Shown: one piece after another, positions 6,647-10,270 of the stretch | How positions within the stretch are numbered: the stretch's first letter is position 1 | How the letters are laid out: each line of letters opens with the position of its first letter | Origin: an uncultured bacterium | GTDB taxonomy: Bacteria > Bdellovibrionota_C > UBA2361 > JANWWW01 | Length of the DNA stretch: 10,270 nucleotides | Direction: 5' to 3' | Assembly: GCA_938038205.1 (NCBI GenBank) | Contig: CALHSA010000046.1 | Span: 1-10,270, forward strand | Notes under the pieces: model-generated | Told to the model about the DNA's origin: nothing | What the model saw: only the letters and a program-made list of their open reading frames with translations | The model's database searches: none | Made by a program: the position numbers and the translations under genes

Positions 6647-8110
6647 TCATTCATGCGGTCTTAATTGAGGGAATAAAACCACCTCTCTTATTGAGTTTAA
6701 GCCCAAAAGGAGCATGCATAACCTATCAATTCCAATGCCTTCACCAGCAGTTGGCGGCAACCCGACCTCTAAAGCCTGAATAAAATCCCAATCAATCTCC
6801 TGCGCCTCCTCATCTTGTTTATTTTTTAAATCTAATTGCCTCTGAAACCTATCAACCTGATCAATAGGATCATTCAACTCAGAGAAAGCGTTAGCAATCT
6901 CCAACCCAGCAATATACAACTCAAATCGATCGGTGATCTCTGGATCCTCATCATTACGCCTAGCTAGGGGACTTACAGAGTAAGGATGATGAGTTACAAA
7001 TGTTGGTTGAACAAGCTTATCCTCAACTAACTCCTCAAACAATTGTTGAATACAAAATCCCCAGTCAGATGGATTTAAAAGCTCAATTTGATTATCTTTT
7101 GCAATTTTTTTTAAGTTATCTAACTCTCTCAGATTTACACTTCTTTCGATACCTGCATACTCGTACAAGCACTCCTCCATGCTAAGCCGTCTAAAAGGTT
7201 TTTTTATTGAGAAGCTTTTATCCTCAAACTGAAACTCAAACCTCTGAAAAACCTCCTTGCAAATGTACTCAAGTAGGTCTTCAGTTAACTCCATCAGATC
7301 CTCAAAAGTAGCATACGCCCAATAGAACTCCAACATAGTAAACTCTGGATTGTGTTTTCGATCAATACCCTCGTTTCGAAAGTTTTTACCGATCTCGTAA
7401 ACTTTGTCGAACCCCCCAACAACTAGTTTTTTTAAAGGCAGCTCAAGCGCTATTCTTAAATAGAAGTTACAACCTAAAGCATTATGACGTGTGATAAATG
7501 GTCGCGCATTAGCACCAGCTTTAATGTTTGTTAATATCGGAGTCTCTACCTCAAGAAACCCTTTTTGATCTAAAAAATTTCTAATACATTTTATAATTTG
7601 AGCTCTCTTTCGAAATACTTCCCTATTCTCATAATTTGAGATTAAATCTAAGTAACGGTGTCTAAATCTTGTTTCAGCATCATGCAAACCATGCCATTTC
7701 TCTGGTAGAGGATGAAGGTTTTTTGTTAACAGCTCAAAAGTTTCAGCGTGTAATGTTTTTTCTCCAGTTTTGGTGACAAATGGATATCCGGTTACACCGA
7801 TAATATCACCTACATCCAAATCGCGAAACCAATCGAATGACTCCGTTGAATCCTTGTTTCCATACACCTGAAACTTTCCGTATGTATCTAGCAGGTGAAA
7901 AAAAACGGATTTCCCAAAATCCCTCTTCATTATTATTCTTCCAGCCATTTTAAGCTTTTTACTTGGTTCAAACTCATCTGTTTTCATACTATCAAGATCA
8001 TTTGAGAAGAAAGCAGGTTTAAAATTATTAGGGTACTTGAATCCATGCTCCTTCCATTTTTGCAATTCCTGAAGTTTTTGCTCCCTCAAAGTTGATTCAT
8101 TTTTCTCCAT
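6647..8110 (-). CDS. lysS: Lysyl-tRNA synthetase, class II
   Basis: LysRS charges tRNA-Lys with lysine using ATP in the cytoplasm. The 487 residues are near the class II bacterial length. An N-terminal OB-fold anticodon-binding domain spans about 53-130 (MAGRIIMKRDFGKSVFFHLLD). The catalytic core carries motif 1 (FLEVETPIL, 185-193), motif 2 (YEIGKNFRNEGIDRKHNPEF, 238-257, with Arg245) and motif 3 (GEGIGIDRLCMLL, 456-468). The linking sequences RFRHRYLDLI (148-157), ANARPFITRHNAL (200-212), LEIANAFSELNDP (403-415) and the C-terminal VLFPQLRPHE are typical of the family. All motifs are intact; only GGLGIG reads AGEGIG. ATG start without a Shine-Dalgarno core. It is divergent from mpg, only 27 bases away, and convergent with the 237-residue gene. 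Confidence 0.98.
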   Translation of the reverse strand: MEKNESTLREQKLQELQKWKEHGFKYPNNFKPAFFSNDLDSMKTDEFEPSKKLKMAGRIIMKRDFGKSVFFHLLDTYGKFQVYGNKDSTESFDWFRDLDVGDIIGVTGYPFVTKTGEKTLHAETFELLTKNLHPLPEKWHGLHDAETRFRHRYLDLISNYENREVFRKRAQIIKCIRNFLDQKGFLEVETPILTNIKAGANARPFITRHNALGCNFYLRIALELPLKKLVVGGFDKVYEIGKNFRNEGIDRKHNPEFTMLEFYWAYATFEDLMELTEDLLEYICKEVFQRFEFQFEDKSFSIKKPFRRLSMEECLYEYAGIERSVNLRELDNLKKIAKDNQIELLNPSDWGFCIQQLFEELVEDKLVQPTFVTHHPYSVSPLARRNDEDPEITDRFELYIAGLEIANAFSELNDPIDQVDRFQRQLDLKNKQDEEAQEIDWDFIQALEVGLPPTAGEGIGIDRLCMLLLGLNSIREVVLFPQLRPHE

Positions 8111-8137
8111 TGTTAAAATTATCTAAAAACGGGTTAT
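8092..8137. promoter_or_regulatory. Compact divergent promoter between lysS and mpg
   Basis: For mpg (plus), TTGATT at 8092-8097, inside the lysS 5' coding end, and TAAAAT at 8114-8119 are 16 bases apart. This gives a predicted transcription start about 12 bases before the GTG. For lysS (minus), GATAAT (8123 to 8118) is the best -10 box and would place the transcript start almost at the ATG; its -35 region is only a T-run. The two -10 boxes overlap by two bases. These are motif matches in AT-rich DNA. Confidence 0.4.
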
Positions 8138-8689
8138 GTGAAAAAAGTGTTCCTGAAAGGATTCGTAAAAATTAATGATAATTTTTTTATAAGGACTCCA
8201 TGTGAGGTTGCTCGAGACTTAATTGGATGTATTATTAGCTTAGATGAGAAAAGATTTTTTGAGATCTTAGAAACCGAGGCATACTCAGAGAATGATCCTG
8301 CATCCCACTCATATAAAGGTTTAAAAAACCGTAATAAAAGCATGTTTTTAAAGGGTGGTTCACTTTATGTATACCTAATTTACGGTGTCCATTATTGTTT
8401 GAATATAGTAACCGGTAAGGAGGGCAGGGGTGAGGCAGTTTTAATACGATCTTTGAGAGACTTAGACTCCAATGAACTTATAGTTGGTCCAGGTAAAGTG
8501 TGTAAATATTTAGGAATTAACAGAAAACATGATGGAAAAAGTTTAGAAGAATTAAAAATTCGTATTTATAAGCCCACAGATAGGCATTTTTATATCACTA
8601 GTACACCTCGAATAGGCATATCAAAGGGTAGGGAGCTTCCTTGGAGATTCTTAAACTCTTTTTATAAAAACAAGCTCCCTAAAGGTTAG
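8138..8689 (+). CDS. mpg: DNA-3-methyladenine glycosylase (MPG/AAG family)
   Basis: AAG-family glycosylases flip out and excise alkylated purines such as 3-methyladenine, and often hypoxanthine, to start base-excision repair. The 183 residues match the short bacterial form. Visible motifs are RDLIG (26-30), ILETEAYSENDPASHSYKGL (43-62; catalytic-position Glu47, then Tyr49 and His57), RNKSMFLKGGSLYVYLIYGVHY (65-86; intercalating-Tyr region), GEAVLIRSL (98-106), VGPGKVCKYLGI (116-127) and TPRIGISKGRELPWRF (156-171). All are intact. The start is GTG at 8138: the ATG two bases earlier is followed directly by TGA, and no in-frame ATG follows near the N-terminus. It is divergent from lysS. A 10-bp inverted repeat (8629-8638 and 8672-8681) lies in the last 60 bases but has no T-run. 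Confidence 0.96.
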   Translation: MKKVFLKGFVKINDNFFIRTPCEVARDLIGCIISLDEKRFFEILETEAYSENDPASHSYKGLKNRNKSMFLKGGSLYVYLIYGVHYCLNIVTGKEGRGEAVLIRSLRDLDSNELIVGPGKVCKYLGINRKHDGKSLEELKIRIYKPTDRHFYITSTPRIGISKGRELPWRFLNSFYKNKLPKG

Positions 8690-8837
8690 TAAATATTTTA
8701 AAGCATACACTACTTTTAACAAATAAATCTTTCTTAAACTTGTTCAGTTATTTTCGTAGTTTAGTGGTGTTTTATTCACTTACGCTTTAAATAAATTGAA
8801 AGTAAATTTACTTATTAAAATTATGTAACTTATGGAA

Positions 8838-9026
8838 CTACTTGATAACCACTTTTTTAAGCCTTTTTTCAATTCTCTCTTCTCGGCCAACAAAAAGAGG
8901 CGGCTTGCGAGGGTTCACCTAAAGATCTATAAGATTGGCAATAGCTCCCAGGCCCAGATGTCTTGTCTTCTCTAAGGCCAAATAAGTATTGGAATAAATC
9001 AAATCTATCGCTCTCGCCCTCGACAC
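8838..9026 (-). other. Second open minus-strand frame at the 3' end of the 233-residue gene, with one TAG
   Basis: In the +1 frame relative to the 233-residue gene, a reading frame runs from a GTG at 9024-9026 to a TAG at 8838-8840, broken only by a TAG at 8919-8921 that is followed at once by GTG. Its translation looks protein-like: LALEKTRHLGLGAIANLIDL before the TAG, then NPRKPPLFVGREERIEKRL after it. It ends 31 bases beyond the annotated stop. It may be the original C-terminus, displaced by a frameshift, or a remnant of another gene. It could also be chance. Confidence 0.3.
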
Positions 9027-9570
9027 CTTTTAGTGTGATGCTCTTTAGTAGATCAAAAAATTCCCCTATCCCTATTAGAACATCCGGTGTCCATTCCTCA
9101 CCCATTGTTGAATATAACCTCCAATAATAAAATGAAAAAATTAATAGTTTTAAATAGCTTGAACGATCAACCAAAGGGTTTTCCACCACCAATACTATAT
9201 CCAAACATAGATTTCTCGCATCCTTAGTTAAAGCGTCAACAAAATGCGTAAACTTGAGGGTATTTTCTTCACCAAATTCGTCAATCAACTCTGAAGCAGC
9301 TTTCTGTAACCGATTAAAATGCGACTTCGGTTTAAAATGAATTACTAACACCTTTTCTTCCTTGTTTTGACCTATTTTTTTATTCTGATCCTTTATTCTG
9401 ATTTCAATATAGTCATTTCTTTTTGTTTTATCCAGTGCTTGGGTTATTGTTTCAAAAATTTCCCTAACTTGTGCCTGATCAATCTCACCAAAATTTTTAC
9501 ATTGCTTTAACAAATCTACTACGACTGAATAAGCTTGAACTCCAGGATCTCGAGTTTGAATGATCTCCAT
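8869..9570 (-). CDS. Hypothetical protein with an atypical C-terminal tail
   Basis: I do not recognise this 233-residue protein. It has no signal peptide and no clear membrane segment, although LKLLIFSFYYWRLYS (140-154) is hydrophobic. Residues about 13-50 look helical, 54-80 alternate as beta strands around a lysine/glutamine-rich loop (DQNKKIGQNKEEK, 61-73), and 84-195 look mainly helical. The first 198 residues have a normal composition for this genome. The last 35 (TSGPGSYCQSYRSLGEPSQA and onward) are rich in Ser, Gly, Pro, Cys and Arg, and unlike the other proteins here. A neighbouring frame over the same bases reads more naturally, so the true C-terminus may be different. ATG start without a Shine-Dalgarno core; a TATAAT lies 27 bases upstream. 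It converges with mpg across 179 bases. No function can be assigned. Confidence 0.65.
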   Translation of the reverse strand: MEIIQTRDPGVQAYSVVVDLLKQCKNFGEIDQAQVREIFETITQALDKTKRNDYIEIRIKDQNKKIGQNKEEKVLVIHFKPKSHFNRLQKAASELIDEFGEENTLKFTHFVDALTKDARNLCLDIVLVVENPLVDRSSYLKLLIFSFYYWRLYSTMGEEWTPDVLIGIGEFFDLLKSITLKGVEGESDRFDLFQYLFGLREDKTSGPGSYCQSYRSLGEPSQAASFCWPRREN

Positions 9571-9885
9571 AGCTATTAACTTATAACAAAAACCTAATTA
9601 TAAAGCAAAATTTGGATTCAAAACTGGAGATTAAATTTAAGATTTAGATTTATACATCAAAAACAAAACAAAGTAGTAAGGTAAAAATTATCTGGAATAC
9701 GCGTATAAAAGTATCGCAAACCCTCTGAATATGTTCTAATTATTACAAAAAATTAACAAAGCAAAAGCATTTGATCAGATGTAACTAAAAAATATCACCT
9801 AGGCAATGTAAACAGTTAAGACCAGCACTATTTAATCCTACTCACTAAAAATGAAATAAAATAGAAAACCAAATTAAGTATCCAT
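9571..9885. other. 315-base AT-rich intergenic region, no gene seen
   Basis: This lies between the stop of the right-edge gene and the start of the 233-residue gene, both on the minus strand. I found no open frame of useful length, no tRNA and no convincing terminator. Apart from the TATAAT listed separately, the only GC-richer spots are ATACGCGTAT at 9698-9707, a perfect 10-base palindrome, and CACCTAGGC near 9797. The length argues that the two flanking genes are separate transcription units. Confidence 0.6.
9597..9602 (-). promoter_or_regulatory. Possible -10 box of the 233-residue gene
   Basis: A consensus TATAAT on the minus strand ends 26 bases before the ATG at 9570, implying a leader of about 20 bases. 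No good -35 hexamer is found 16-18 bases upstream, so the call rests on the -10 box and its position. Confidence 0.3.
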
Positions 9886-10270
9886 TTAATTCTTGTTTAA
9901 AAATTTTTTAAAAAATTTCGCGTACAACTCCCGTGCAACTGAAAAAAACCTGTCAAGAATACCCATTCTCTTTGTAAAAACCTTGTAAAATCCTTTAGCG
10001 TGTGGATTGTGCTTACCTATTGAATCATATTTGCTTCCTCGATAAACTAAATCTCCAAAATATGCACCTACTTGTTCACCACTCTTAGTAAATTCCAAAT
10101 TTAGAACATTTCTGAACTGTTCCAAAATACGAATCGCCGTTTGAGTATCAGCGATATCCCCTTGATAATAACGAATCAAAGCAACATAAAAAATCGAGAA
10201 TAAAAAATACTTCAAGTAGCAAGGTGGACACAGTTTAGGAGAGCTTATGTAAAAAACAAATTTTCCTATG
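9886..10270 (-). CDS. Hypothetical protein, C-terminal part, cut by the right window edge
   Basis: The minus-strand frame ending in TAA at 9886-9888 is open all the way to base 10270, giving 127 residues in the window. A TTG at 10213-10215 could be a start, but the frame continues upstream through codons reading IGKFVFYISSPKLCPPCYLK without a stop, so the real start is probably outside the window. The visible part begins with a hydrophobic, aromatic-rich stretch (YLKYFLFSIFYVALIRYYQG) that could be a membrane segment or a helical-repeat helix. A helical region (TQTAIRILEQFRNVLNLEF), a Gly/Tyr-rich middle and a basic C-terminus (KFFKKFLNKN) follow. A CPPC motif just before the hydrophobic stretch resembles a redox or metal-binding pair, but this is not enough to assign a function. 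I recognise no family. Confidence 0.65.
   Translation of the reverse strand, partial: IGKFVFYISSPKLCPPCYLKYFLFSIFYVALIRYYQGDIADTQTAIRILEQFRNVLNLEFTKSGEQVGAYFGDLVYRGSKYDSIGKHNPHAKGFYKVFTKRMGILDRFFSVARELYAKFFKKFLNKN

Noticed and set aside
8629-8681. 10-bp perfect inverted repeat (TAGGGAGCTT and AAGCTCCCTA) near the end of mpg
   Set aside because: The 33-base loop and lack of a following T-run argue against a terminator. The sequence encodes conserved family residues, and about one such repeat is expected by chance in 10 kb.
6472-8719. Shared 13-mer ACACTACTTTTAA in two intergenic regions (about 6472 and 8707)
   Set aside because: The match does not extend, and a repeat of this length is expected by chance in AT-rich DNA of this size.
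1-10270. CRISPR array, insertion sequence or rRNA
   Set aside because: No regularly spaced repeats, no transposase or terminal inverted repeats, and no rRNA-like sequence were found on either strand.

Overview
This window is AT-rich bacterial DNA, roughly one third G+C by eye. It has ordinary bacterial housekeeping genes (truA, a class II lysS, a Xer-type recombinase, mpg) and at the left edge a lipoprotein with a lipobox, which suggests a cell with an envelope lipoprotein pathway. I cannot place it to phylum. Two habits stand out. No start codon has a clear purine-rich Shine-Dalgarno core at the usual distance, and five of the ten visible starts are GTG. Intergenic DNA is extremely AT-rich.

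Layout from left to right. Positions 1-2791 (minus strand) hold a likely three-gene operon, read from right to left: a protein with the layout of a DNA methyltransferase but without its catalytic and SAM-binding motifs; 6 bases later, a protein with the full-length layout of cobyrinate a,c-diamide synthase (CbiA/CobB) but without the P-loop and the glutaminase residues; then, 44 bases later, a lipoprotein cut by the window edge. Positions 2947-3765 hold truA (minus). It diverges from a plus-strand set: a short RsmI-like tetrapyrrole-methylase-family protein, a tyrosine recombinase overlapping it by 29 bases, and an unrecognised 237-residue protein. Positions 6196-6646 are a long convergent gap without genes, with short repeats and a hairpin. 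Positions 6647-8110 hold lysS (minus), divergent by only 27 bases from mpg (plus, 8138-8689). Positions 8838-9570 hold an unrecognised minus-strand gene whose 3' end looks frame-disturbed. After a 315-base AT-rich gap, an unrecognised minus-strand ORF runs off the right edge.

The housekeeping genes serve tRNA modification (truA), tRNA charging (lysS), probable RNA methylation (RsmI-like), chromosome dimer resolution or similar recombination (Xer-like) and base-excision repair (mpg). They do not form one pathway. The least ordinary part is the left operon, where two neighbouring proteins keep the scaffold of a known enzyme family but appear to have lost the catalytic residues. This is the best candidate in the window for something undescribed. 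The family assignments come from reading motifs by eye and need profile or structure comparison.
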